DNA of 64,000 nt, from assembly GCA_963662175.1 (NCBI GenBank), contig OY759216.1, positions 33,311,087 through 33,375,086 on the forward strand, given 5' to 3'. The position numbers and the translations under genes were made by a program. Below the pieces are notes generated by a model. That model was not told where the DNA came from. It saw only the letters and a list, made by a program, of their open reading frames with translations, and searched no databases. Source of the stretch: Aradus depressus. Its lineage: Eukaryota; Arthropoda; Insecta; Hemiptera; Aradidae. Of the stretch, positions 33,331-45,300 are shown in pieces; position 1 is the stretch's first letter, and each line of letters begins with the position of its first letter.

Positions 33331-36300
33331 CTATGATAACAAGATTGGCGGTGCAAGTTGCGACGCCAGCTGGGTTAGAGGCACGACATGAATAGGTGCC
33401 GACATCTTCCTTGGTAACTTTATCTATTTTCAGAGTGGTAACGTTTTCATAAATGGTAATGATCGTGTGTTCAGTAGCGAGCATTTCAGTTCCGTTGTGG
33501 AACCAGCTTATGGCCGGGGTTGGAGAAGCCTCATACTTACAAGTAAAGAATATGGGCTGCTCGTCCTCGGTTATGATGGGTTGGATACGTTCAATGAATC
33601 TCGGGGGAAGAGGGGACACAGGCTGAGCCAACGTGAACGACACTTTCTTAACTTCCAGGGACTCATCGCTAAGCGACTCCGACGTCCCCTCTTTAGACTT
33701 AAGTTTAGGACGTCTTTTCCGAGGAATACTTTCTTCTTCATCTTCTCGAGGAAACGGCTCCGGTTTGCCAACTTTCGGTTCCATTGTATCCTCATCGCCA
33801 GGGGGCTTTCCCTTTTTCCACGGTTTCAATTTGATCGTTTCCGGAGTTTCTTCAGGAGGAGGCCCTTGCTTCTTCCTAAATTTCCTCTCCTCCTCCTCTT
33901 CTGGAGGTTTTTCTTTCCCTTTGCCCATTACCAATTTCCTTTCTTCTAAGGGTTGTTCATCTTTAGCTCGTTTAGGTTTTTTTGTGGGAACTTTCTCGGG
34001 TTTAGTTTCTTCTTCTGGAATTCGCTCAGGTTTGACAGGAGCTTGAGAAATTTCTTCAGGACCTTCTCCGGAAGGCAAATATCCTTCCGGTTTAAGCTTA
34101 AATCCTATGTCCTCGGATGGAATGGTTGGCAGAGGCTCGTCCGGCTTTGGCTTTTTTGGTTTTATCAGTTCCTCCGGTGTTTCTTCAGGCTTTTTATCTG
34201 GTATTTTCTTCAGTTTGACTGTTTCGCGATCGTCCGTATCTACAGGAACCTGTCCTTTACCCATCTTCAATTTTCTTGGTTCTTCCAAGGGTTGTTCGGG
34301 TCTGGAAGGTTTGTCCTTATCCTTCCTTGGTTCCCCAGGTACCTCTTCCGGCTTTTTGGGTGCTTCCTCATAAGGCTCATATTTTTCCAAAACAGTTTCA
34401 GTCTTTTCAGGAAGTTTGACCTTTCTTCGTTTAGTTTTCTTCACCTTCTTTGCTTCTTCGTAGTTCCTTGACAAAATGCCATTATCAACATAAACTGGCT
34501 CTAATTCTCTTATAACTAATTTATGTATGGTAGGAGGCCATGGGTACCTTTTGATTCTACTTTTCAAGAGGACTTTAGGTAATTCAACGGCAGCTATTTC
34601 TTTCTTGGGACGAGTTGGTACCTTCTTCAGTTTTATAGTGGCGAACTGTGGAAGTTCGGAAACTTGCACTACATTTACCTTCTTAGGTTGGATTTCAATC
34701 CGTTCCGCCTTCATAGGTGTTAGTTTTCCGCTGAATGGTTTTAAGGTATCGGGTTTTGTATCGCTAGGACCTGAGTCAGCCTCAGTTTTGGGTTTAATCT
34801 TCGGTCTTTTCTTCTTAGCTGTTTCTTTCTCGCCCTCAGGAGTGGTTTCTTGCGGAACATCTTCAGCTTTTACTTCCGGCTTCATCTTTCTCCTCCAAGG
34901 AGCTGGTGATGTAGTAACCTCTTCTGGCTTTCCTGCATTAACGTCAGGTTTTTGCGCGTCATCGATAACTTTCGTTTCGTCCAACAGTTCCTCTGGTGTT
35001 GTTTCGTCCTTCAACACGGGTACGATCTCCTCTTCAGCTGGTTGATCATCACCAGGTAGAGGTTTCTTTTTCGGCTTCTTAACCTTTTCTTTTCCCTTCG
35101 GAAGTTCCAATGGAATCTCCTCTTCTTCATCTTCTCTAGGAAACGGCTCCGGTTTGCCAACATTCGGTTCCTTCGTATCCTCATCGCCGGGAGGTTTTTC
35201 CTTTTTCCACGGTTTCAATTTGATCGTTTCCGGAGTTTCTTCAGGAGGAGGCCCTTGCTTCTTCCTGAATTTTCTGTCTTCATCATCTTCAGGTGGTTTC
35301 TCTTTCCCTTTGCCCATTACCAATTTCCTTTCTTCAATGGGTTGTTCATCTTTAGCTCGTTTAGGCTTCTTTGCGGGAACTTTCTCGGGCTTAGTTTCTT
35401 CTTCTGGAATTTGCTCAGGTTTGACTGGACCTTGAGGAATTTCTTCAGGACCTTCCCCGGATGGCAAATATCCTTCCGGTTTAAGCTTTAATCCTATGTC
35501 CTCGGATGGAATGGTTGGCAGAGGCTCGTCCGGCTTTGGCTTTTTTGGTTTTATCAGTTCCTCCGGTGTTTCTTCAGGCTTTTTATCTGGTATTTTCTTC
35601 AGTTTGACTGTTTCGCGATCGTCCGTATCTACAGGAACCTGTCCTTTACCCATCTTCAATTTTCTTGGTTCTTCCAAGGGTTGTTCGGGTCTGGAAGGTT
35701 TGTCCTTATCCTTCCTTGGTTCCTCAGGAAGTACATCTTCTGGCTTCTTGGGCGCCTCCTCATAAGGCTCATATTTTTCTAAAACAGTTTCAGGCTTTTC
35801 AGGAAGTATGACCTTTCTACGTTTAGTTTTCTTCACCTTCTTTGCTTCTTCGTAGTTTCTTGACAAAATGCCATTATCAACATACACTGGCGCTAATTCT
35901 GTAATAACGAATTTATGTATGGTAGGAGGCCATGGGTACCTTTTGATTCTACTTTTCAAGAGGACTTTAGGTAATTCAACGGCAGCTATTTCTTTCTTGG
36001 GACGAGTTGGTACTTTCTTCAGTTTTATAGTTGCGAACTGTGGAAGTTCGGAAACTTGCACTACTTTTACCTTCTTAGGTTGGATTTCAATCCGTTCCGC
36101 CTTCATAGGTGTTAGTTTTCCGCTGAATGGTTCCAAGGTATCGGGTTTTGTATCGCTAGGACCTGAGTCAGCCTCAGTTTTGGGTTTAATCTTCGGTCTC
36201 TTCTTCTTAGCTGTTTCTTTCTCGCCCTCAGGAGCGGTTTCTTGCGGAACATCTTCAGCTTTTACTTCCGGCTTCTTCTTTCTCCTCCAAGGAGCTGGTG

Positions 36301-39300
36301 ATGTAGTAACCTCTTCTGGCTTTCCAGCAACATCGTCAGGTTTTTGCGCCTCATCGATGACTTTCGTTTCGTCCAACAGTTCCTCTGGTGTTGTTTCGTC
36401 CTTTAACACGGGTACGATCTCCTCTTCAGCTGGTTGATCATCACCAGGTAGAGGTTTCTTTTTCGGCTTCTTAACCTTTTCTTTTCCTTTCGGAAGTTTC
36501 AATGGAATCTCCTCTTCTTCATCTTCTCTAGGAAACGGCTCCGGTTTACCAACTTTCGGTTCCTTCGTATCCTCATCGCCGGGAGGTTTATCCTTTTTCC
36601 ACGGTTTCAACTTAATCGTTTCCGGAGTTTCTTCAGGAGGAGGCCCTTGCTTCTTCCTGAATTTTCTGTCTTCTTCATCTTCAGGTGGTTTCTCTTTCCC
36701 TTTGCCCATTACCAATTTCCTTTCCTCAATGGGTTGTTCATCTTTAGCTCGTTTAGGCTTCTTTGCGGGAACTTTCTCGGGCTTAGTTTCTTCTTCTGGA
36801 ATTTGCTCAGGTTTGACTGGACCTCGAGGAATTTCTTCAGGACCTTCTCCGGATGGCAAATATCCTTCCGGTTTAAGCTTTAATCCTATGTCCTCGGATG
36901 GAATGGTTGGCAGAGGCTCGTCCGGCTTTGGCTTTTTTGGTTTTATCAGTTCCTCCGGTGTTTCTTCAGGCTTTTTATCTGGTATTTTCTTCAGTTTGAC
37001 TGTTTCGCGATCGTCCGTATCTACAGGAACCTGTCCTTTACCCATCTTCAATTTTCTTGGTTCTTCCAAGGGTTGTTCGGGTCTGGAAGGTTTGTCCTTA
37101 TCCTTCCTTGGTTCCCCAGGTACCTCTTCCGGCTTTTTGGGTGCTTCCTCATAAGGCTCATATTTTTCCAAAACAGTTTCAGTCTTTTCAGGAAGTTTGA
37201 CCTTTCTTCGTTTAGTTTTCTTCACCTTCTTTGCTTCTTCGTAGTTCCTTGACAAAATGCCATTATCAACATAAACTGGCTCTAATTCTCTTATAACTAA
37301 TTTATGTATGGTAGGAGGCCATGGGTACCTTTTGATTCTACTTTTCAAGAGGACTTTAGGTAATTCAACGGCAGCTATTTCTTTCTTGGGACGAGTTGGT
37401 ACCTTCTTCAGTTTTATAGTTGCGAACTGTGGAAGTTCGGAAACTTGCACTACATTTACCTTCTTAGGTTGGATTTCAATCCGTTCCGCCTTCATAGGTG
37501 TTAGTTTTCCGCTGAATGGTTTCAAGGTATCAGGTTTAGTATCGCTGAGAATGGATTCAGTCTCTGTTTTGGGTTTAATCTTCGGTCTCTTCTTCTTAGC
37601 TGTTTCTTTCTCGCCCTCAGGAGCGGTTTCTTGCGGAACATCTTCAGCTTTTACTTCCGGCTTCTTCTTTCTCCTCCAAGGAGCTGGTGATGTAGTAACC
37701 TCTTCTGGCTTTCCAGCAACATCGTCAGGTTTTTGCGCCTCATCGATGACTTTCGTTTCGTCCAACAGTTCCTCTGGTGTTGTTTCGTCCTTGAACACGG
37801 GTACGATCTCCTCTTCAGCTGGTTGATCACCACCAGGTAGAGGTTTCTTTTTCGGCTTCTTAACCTTTTCTTTTCCTTTCGGAAGTTTCAATGGAATCTC
37901 CTCTTCTTCATCTTCTCTAGGAAACGGCTCCGGTTTACCAACTTTCGGTTCCTTCGTATCCTCATCGCCGGGAGGTTTATCCTTTTTCCACGGTTTCAAC
38001 TTAATCGTTTCCGGAGTTTCTTCAGGAGGAGGCCCTTGCTTCTTCCTGAATTTTCTGTCTTCTTCATCTTCAGGTGGTTTCTCTTTCCCTTTGCCCATTA
38101 CCAATTTCCTTTCCTCAATGGGTTGTTCATCTTTAGCTCGTTTAGGCTTCTTTGCGGGAACATTCTCGGGCTTAGTTTCTTCTTCTGGAATTTGCTCAGG
38201 TTTGACTGGACCTTGAGGAATTTCTTCAGTACCTTCTCCGGATGGCAAATATCCTTCCGGTTCAAGCTTTAATCCTATGTCTTCGGATGGAATGGTTGGC
38301 AGAGGCTCGTCCGGCTTTGGCATTTTTGGTTTTATCAGTTCCTCTGGTGTTTCTTCAGGCTTTTTATCTGGTATTTTCTTCAGTTTGACTGTTTCGCGAT
38401 CGTCCGTATCTACAGGAACCTGTCCTTTACCCATCTTCAATTTTCTTGGTTCTTCCAAGAGTTGTTCGGGTCTGGAAGATTTGTCCTTATCCTTCCTTGG
38501 TTCCTCAGGAAGTACATCTTCTGGCTTCTTGGGCGCCTCCTCATAAGGCTCATATTTTTCTAAAACAGTTTCAGGCTTTTCAGGAAGTATGACCTTTCTA
38601 CGTTTAGTTTTCTTCACTTTCTTTGCTTCTTCGTAGTTTCTTGACAAAATGCCATTATCAATATACACTGGCGCTAATTCTGTAATAACGAATTTATGTA
38701 TGGTAGGAGGCCATGGGTACCTTTTGATTCTACTTTTCAAGAGGACTTTAGGTAATTCAACGGCAGCTATTTCTTTCTTGGGACGAGTTGGTACCTTCTT
38801 CAGTTTTATAGTTGCGAACTGTGGAAGTTCGGAAACTTGCACTACATTTACCTTCTTAGGTTGGATTTCAATCCATTCCGCCTTCATAGGTGTTAGTTTT
38901 CCGCTGAATGGTTTTAAGGTATCGGGTTTTGTATCGCTAGGACCTGAGTCAGCCTCAGTTTTGGGTTTAATCTTCGGTCTTTTCTTCTTAGCTGTTTCAT
39001 TCTCGCCCTCAGGAGTGGTTTCTTGCGGAACATCTTCAGCTTTTACTTCCGGCTTCTTCTTTCTCCTCCAAGGAGCTGGTGATGTAGTAACCTCTTCTGG
39101 CTTTCCAGCAACATCGTCAGGTTTTTGCGCCTCATCGATGACTTTCGTTTTGTCCAACAGTTCCTCTGGTGTTGTTTCGTCCTTTAACACGGGTACGATC
39201 TCCTCTTCAGCTGGTTGATCATCACCAGGTAGAGGTTTCTTTTTCGGCTTCTTAACCTTCTCTTTTCCTTTCGGAAGGTTCAATGGAATCTTCTCTTCTT

Positions 39301-42300
39301 CATCTTCTCTAGGAAACGGCTCCGGTTTACCAACTTTCGGTTCCTTCGTATCCTCATGGCCGGGAGGTTTATCTTTTTTCCACGGTTTCAACTTGATCGT
39401 TTCCGGAGTTTCTTCAGGAGGAGGCCCTTGCTTCTTCCTGAATTTTCTGTCTTCTTCATCTTCAGGTGGTTTCTCTCTCCCTTTGCCCATTACCAATTTC
39501 CTTTCCTCAATGGGTTGTTCATCTTTAGCTCGTTTAGGCTTCTTTGCGGGAACTTTCTCGGGCTTAGTTTCTTCTTCTGGAATTTGCTCAGGTTTGACTG
39601 GACCTTGAGGAATTTCTTTAGTACCTTCTCCGGATGGCAAATATCCTTCCGGTTTAAGCTTTAATCCTATGTCCTCGGATGGAATGGTTGGCAGAGGCTC
39701 GTCCGGCTTTGGCTTTTTTGGTTTTATCAGTTCCTCCGGTGTTTCTTCAGGCTTTTTATCTGGTATTTTCTTCAGTTTGACTGTTTCGCGATCGTCCGTA
39801 TCTACAGGAACCAGTCCTTTACCCATCTTCAATTTTCTTGGTTCTTCCAAGGGTTGTTCGGGTCTGGAAGGTTTGTCCTTATCCTTCCTTGGTTCCTCAG
39901 GAAGTACATCTTCTGGCTTCTTGGGCGCCTCCTCATAAGGCTCATATTTTTCTAAAACAGTTTCAGGCTTTTCAGGAAGTATGACCTTTCTACGTTTAGT
40001 TTTCTTCACCTTCTTTGCTTCTTCGTAGTTCCTCGACAAAATGCCATTATCAACGTACACTGGCGCTAATTCTGTAATAACGAATTTATGTATGGTAGGA
40101 GGCCATGGGTACCTTTTGATTCTACTTTTCAAGAGGACTTTAGGGAATTCAACGGCAGCTATTTCTTTCTTGGGACGAGTTGGTACCTTCTTCAGTTTTA
40201 TAGTTGCGAACTGTGGAAGTTCGGAAACTTGCACTACATTTACCTTCTTAGGTTGGATTTCAATCCGTTCCGCCTTCATAGGTGTTAGTTTTCCGCTGAA
40301 TGGTTTCAAGGTATCAGGTTTAGTATCGCTGAGAATGGATTCAGTCTCTGTTTTGGGTTTAATCTTCGGTCTCTTCTTCTTAGCTGTTTCTTTCTCGCCC
40401 TCGGGAGTGGTTTCTTGCGGAACATCTTCAGCTTTTACCTCCGGCTTCTTCTTTCTCCTCCAAGGAGCTGGTGATGTAGTAACCTCTTCTGGCTTTCCAG
40501 CAACATCGTCAGGTTTTTGCGCCTCATCGATGACTTTCGTTTCGTCCAACAGTTCCTCTGGTGTTGTTTCGTCCTTTAACACGGGTACGATCTCCTCTTC
40601 AGCTGGTTGATCATCACTAGGTAGAGGTTTCTTTTTCGACTTCTTAACCTTTTCTTTTCCTTTCGGAAGTTTCAATGGAATCTCCTCTTCTTCATCTTCT
40701 CTAGGAAACGGCTCCGGTTTGCCAACTTTCGGTTCCTTCGTATCCTCATCGCCGGGAGGTTTTTCCTTTTTCCACGGTTTCAATTTGATCGTTTCCGGAG
40801 TTTCTTCAGGAGGAGGTCCTTGCTTCTTCCTGAATTTTCTGTCTTCTTCATCTTCAGGTGGTTTCTCTTCCCCTTTGCCCATTACCAATTTCCTTTCCTC
40901 AATGGGTTGTTCATCTTTAGCTCGTTTAGGCTTCTTTGCGGGAACATTCTCGGGCTTACTTTCTTCTTCTGGAATTTGCTCAGGTGTGACTGGAGCTTGA
41001 GGCATTTCTTCAGGACCTTCTCCGGATGGCAAGTATTCTTCCGGTTTAAGCTCTAATCCTATGTCCTCGGATGGAATGGTTGGCAGAGGCTCGTCCGGCT
41101 TTGGCTTTTTTGGTTTTATCAGTTCCTCCGGTGTTTCTTCAGGCTTTTTATCTGGTATTTTCTTCAGTTTGACTGTTTCGCGATCGTCCGTATCTACAGG
41201 AACCTGTCCTTTACCAATCTTCAATTTTCTTGGTTCTTCCAAGGGTTGTTCGGGTCTGGAAGGTTTGTCCTTATCCTTCCTTGGTTCCTCAGGAAGTACA
41301 TCTTCTGGCTTCTTGGGCGCCTCCTCATAAGGCTCATATTTTTCTAAAACAGTTTCAGGCTTTTCAGGAAGTATGACCTTTCTACGTTTAGTTTTCTTCA
41401 CCTTCTTTGCTTCTTCGTAGTTCCTAGACAAAATGCCATTATCAACGTACACTGGCGCTAATTCTGTAATAACGAATTTATGTATGGTAGGAGGCCATGG
41501 GTACCTTTTGATTCTACTTTTCAAGAGGACTTTAGGTAATTCAACGGCAGCTATTTCTTTCTTGGGACGAGTTGGCACCTTCTTCAGTTTTATAGTTGCA
41601 AACTGTGGAAGTTCGGAAACTTGCACTACATTTACCATCTTAGGTTTGATTTCAATCCGTTCCGCCTTCATAGGTGTTAGTTTTCCGCTGAATGGTTTCA
41701 AGGTATCAGGTTTAGTATCGCTGAGAATGGATTCAGTCTCTGTTTTGGGTTTAATCTTCGGTCTCTTCTTCTTAGCTGTTTCTTTCTCGCCCTCGGGAGT
41801 GGTTTCTTGCGGAACATCTTCAGCTTTTACTTCCGGCTTCTTCTTTCTCCTCCAAGGAGCTGGTGATGTAGTAACCTCTTCTGGCTTTTCTGCATTAACG
41901 TCAGGTTTTTGCGCGTCATCGATAACTTTCGTTTCGTCCAACAGTTCCTCTGGTGTTGTTTCGTCCTTCAACACAGGTACGATCTCCTCTTCAGCTGGTT
42001 GATCTTCACCAGGTAGAGGTTTCTTTTTCGGCTTCTTAACCTTTTCTTTTCCTTTCGGAAGTTTCAATGGAATCTCCTCTTCTTCATCTTCTCTAGGAAA
42101 CGGCTCCGGTTTGCCAACTTTCGGTTCCTTCGTATCCTCATCGCCGGGAGGTTTTTCCTTCTTCCACGGTTTCAATTTGATTTTTTCGGGACTTTCTTCA
42201 GAAGGAGGTCCCTGCTTCTTCCTAAATTTTCTCTTCTCCTCATCTTCAGCGGGTTTCTCTTCCCCTTTTCCCATTACCAATTTCCTTTCCTCTAAGGGTT

Positions 42301-45300
42301 GTTCATCTTTACCTCGTTTAGGCTTCATTGTGGGAAATTTTACGGGTTTAGAATCTTCTTCTGGAATTTCCTCAGGTTTGACAGGAGCTTGAGGAATTTC
42401 TTCTGGACCTTCTCCGGATGGCAAGTATCCTTCCGGTTTAAGCTTGAATCCTATGTCCTCGGATGGAATGGTTGGCAGAGGCTCGTCTGGTTTAGGCTTT
42501 TTTGTTTTTTTCAGTTCTTCTGGTGTTTCTTCAGGCTTTTTCTCTGGTATTTTCTTCAGTTTGACTATTTCACAATCGTCCGTATCTACAGGAACCTGTC
42601 CTTTACCCATCTTCAATTTTCTTGTATCTTCCAAGGGTTGGTCGGGTTCCGAAGGTTTGTCCTTATCCTTCTTTGGTTCCTCAGGAAGTACGTCTTCTGG
42701 CTTCTTGGGCGCCTCCTCATAAGGCTCATATTTTTCTAAAACAGTTTCAGGCTTCTCAGGAAGTTTAGCTTTACGTTTCATTGATTTTTTCATTTTTTGT
42801 GCTTCAACATAATTTCGTGACATGGTACCATTGTCAACATAAACAGGTTGAAGTTCTATAATTTTCAAAAAATATATTGACGGGGGCCATGGCTGGCGCT
42901 TTATTCTACTTTTAAGTAAAACATCTGGTATTGTAGCCTTCTGTTCTGTTCTTTTTATTTGTAGTGTTTTTTTCAGTTTCAAAGTAGCATTTTGAAGATA
43001 TTCAGAAATAGTGACTATTTTTATCTTCTGAGCTTTTATTTCGACCCTCTTTAATTTCAACTTTTGTAACATGATAGTTTCTCCGCTCTGAGTAGGAATT
43101 CCTTCAATTCCTATTTTTTTCTTCCTTCTCCAAAGCGGCAGTGTTGACTCATCCTCAGGTTTACTGATAATTTCTTGTTCAGATCTCTGACTGTCACGGT
43201 CGCCTGGAACTTTTTCACGTTCTGTTACTCTAGGTTTTCGAAATTCTAATGTATCTTCAGCTACCGTTAATTTCTGAACCTTTTGTTTTCTCCATGGTAA
43301 CTGAGGTTTATCCTTCAACTCGGGTACAGGGCCAGCGAGTTCCGATTTTCCAAATTGATGAATTGGAACTTCTTGTTCTTCATCAGACTCGTCCTCCGTT
43401 GAAGGAAGCCTTGTAATAAGTTCCTTTTCTTCGGGAGACAATGTATGTTTCATGATACCTTTCTTCTTGACTTTTCTCGCTTTAGGTTTATCGGGCGAAA
43501 CTCCTTCCACTATTTCTACGGGTTTATCAGCAAGAAATTTCACATGTTTTTCTTTTTTCCAAGCATCCTTCGAGTGTTCATCCTCAAATGAATCTATATC
43601 TAATTTTGAAGTAACTGCAGACTCGTCCTGAATTTCTATTTCAGAACTAGTCTTAACAGCAGCGGTTTCGATCCTTGACGTTGATGGAGTGACTTTTTCA
43701 TCCTGCACACTTGAATCAGGAATTGTTTCGCAGAATATTTTTAACACAGATGCATCCTTACGTTGTTTTAACTTAGGCCTTTTACGGAGCCAAGGAAGCC
43801 TTTCTTCTGGAGCTGCCTTTTCATCAGAAGGAACAAACTCTTCGGGAGCTTCTGTTGTAACAGGTTTCAAACCACCATCTGACTCCGGAACATCATCAGG
43901 GGAATGCTTCATGGGCATCAGTTCAGCAGTCTCTATAAATTCCTTTTCAGGTTTCCGTAAAATTGGCTGATGCCCAATAGGAGCTGGTTTTTCATCTGAA
44001 GGTGCAGCCTCTTCTGAGACTTTCTTTGTAACACGTTTTTTCAGTTGTACCTTTTCTTGTGTCCACGGAACTGGCTCTTTCTCAGCAGGAGCTGGATTTT
44101 CGTCTGAAAGTACTGCCTCTTCTGGGGCTTCCTTCGTAACACGTTTTTTCAGTTCTACCTTCTCTTGTGTCCACGGAACTGGCTGTTTCCCAGCAGGAGC
44201 TGGTTTTTCATCAGATGGTGCTGCCTCTTCTGGGGCTTCCTTCGTAACAGGTTTCTTCAATTGTACCTTTTCCTGGGTCCGTTTTCCAGCGGGACCTGGT
44301 TGCTCGTCAGAAGGTGCTGCCTCTTCAGGAGCTTCCTTCGTAACCGGTTTTTTCAATTGTACCTTTTCTTGTGTCCATGGGACTGGTTGTTTGCCAGCAG
44401 GAGCTGTTGCTTCGTCAGAAGGTGCAGCTTCTTCAGGAACTTCCTTTGTAACAGGCTTCTTCAATTGTACCTTTTCTTCTGTCCATGGGAGTGGTTGTTT
44501 GCCAGCAGGACCTGGTTTCTCGTCAGAAGGTGCTGCCTCTTCAGGAGCTTCCTTCGTAACAGGTTTTTTGAGTTGTACCTTTTCTTGTGTCCATGGGGCT
44601 GGTTGTTTGCCAGCAGGAGCTGTTGCTTCGTCAGAAGGTGCAGCTTCTTCAGGAACTTCCTTTGTAACAGGCTTCTTCAGTTGTACCTTTTCTTGGGTCC
44701 ATGGAACTGGTTGTTTGCCAGCAGGACCTGGTTTTTTGTCAGAACGTGCTGCCTCTTCAGGAGCTTCCTTCGTAACAGGTTTTTTGAGTTGTACCTTTTC
44801 TTGGGTCCATGTAACTGGTTGTTTGCCAGCAGGACCTTGTTTTTCGTCAGAAGGTGCTGCCTCTTCAGGAGCTTCCTTCGTAACCGGTTTTTTCAATTGT
44901 ACCTTTTCTTGTGTCCATGGGACTGGTTGTTTGCCAGCAGGACCTGGTTTTTCGTCAGAAGGTGCTGCCTCTTCAGGAGCTTCCTTCGTAACAGGTTTTT
45001 TCAGTTCCACCTTTTCTTGGGTCCATGGAACTGGTTGTTTGCCAGCAGGACCTGGTTTTTCGTCAGAAGGTGCTGCCTCTTCAGGGACTTCCTTCGTAAT
45101 GAGTTTTTTAAGTTGTACCTTTTCTTGTGTCCACGGAACTGGTTGTTTGCCAGCAGGACCCGGTTTTTCGTCAGAAGGTGCTGCCTCTTCAGGAGCTTCC
45201 TTCGTAACAGGTTTTTTGAGTTGTACCTTTTCTTGGGTCCATGGAACTGGTTGTTTGCCAGCAGGACCTGGTTTTTCGTCAGAAGGTGCTGCCTCTTCAG

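Noticed and set aside
33467..42739. Many plus-strand frames of 60-190 codons repeating every 1392 bp
   Set aside because: They recur at the super-repeat period and are antisense to the coding strand.
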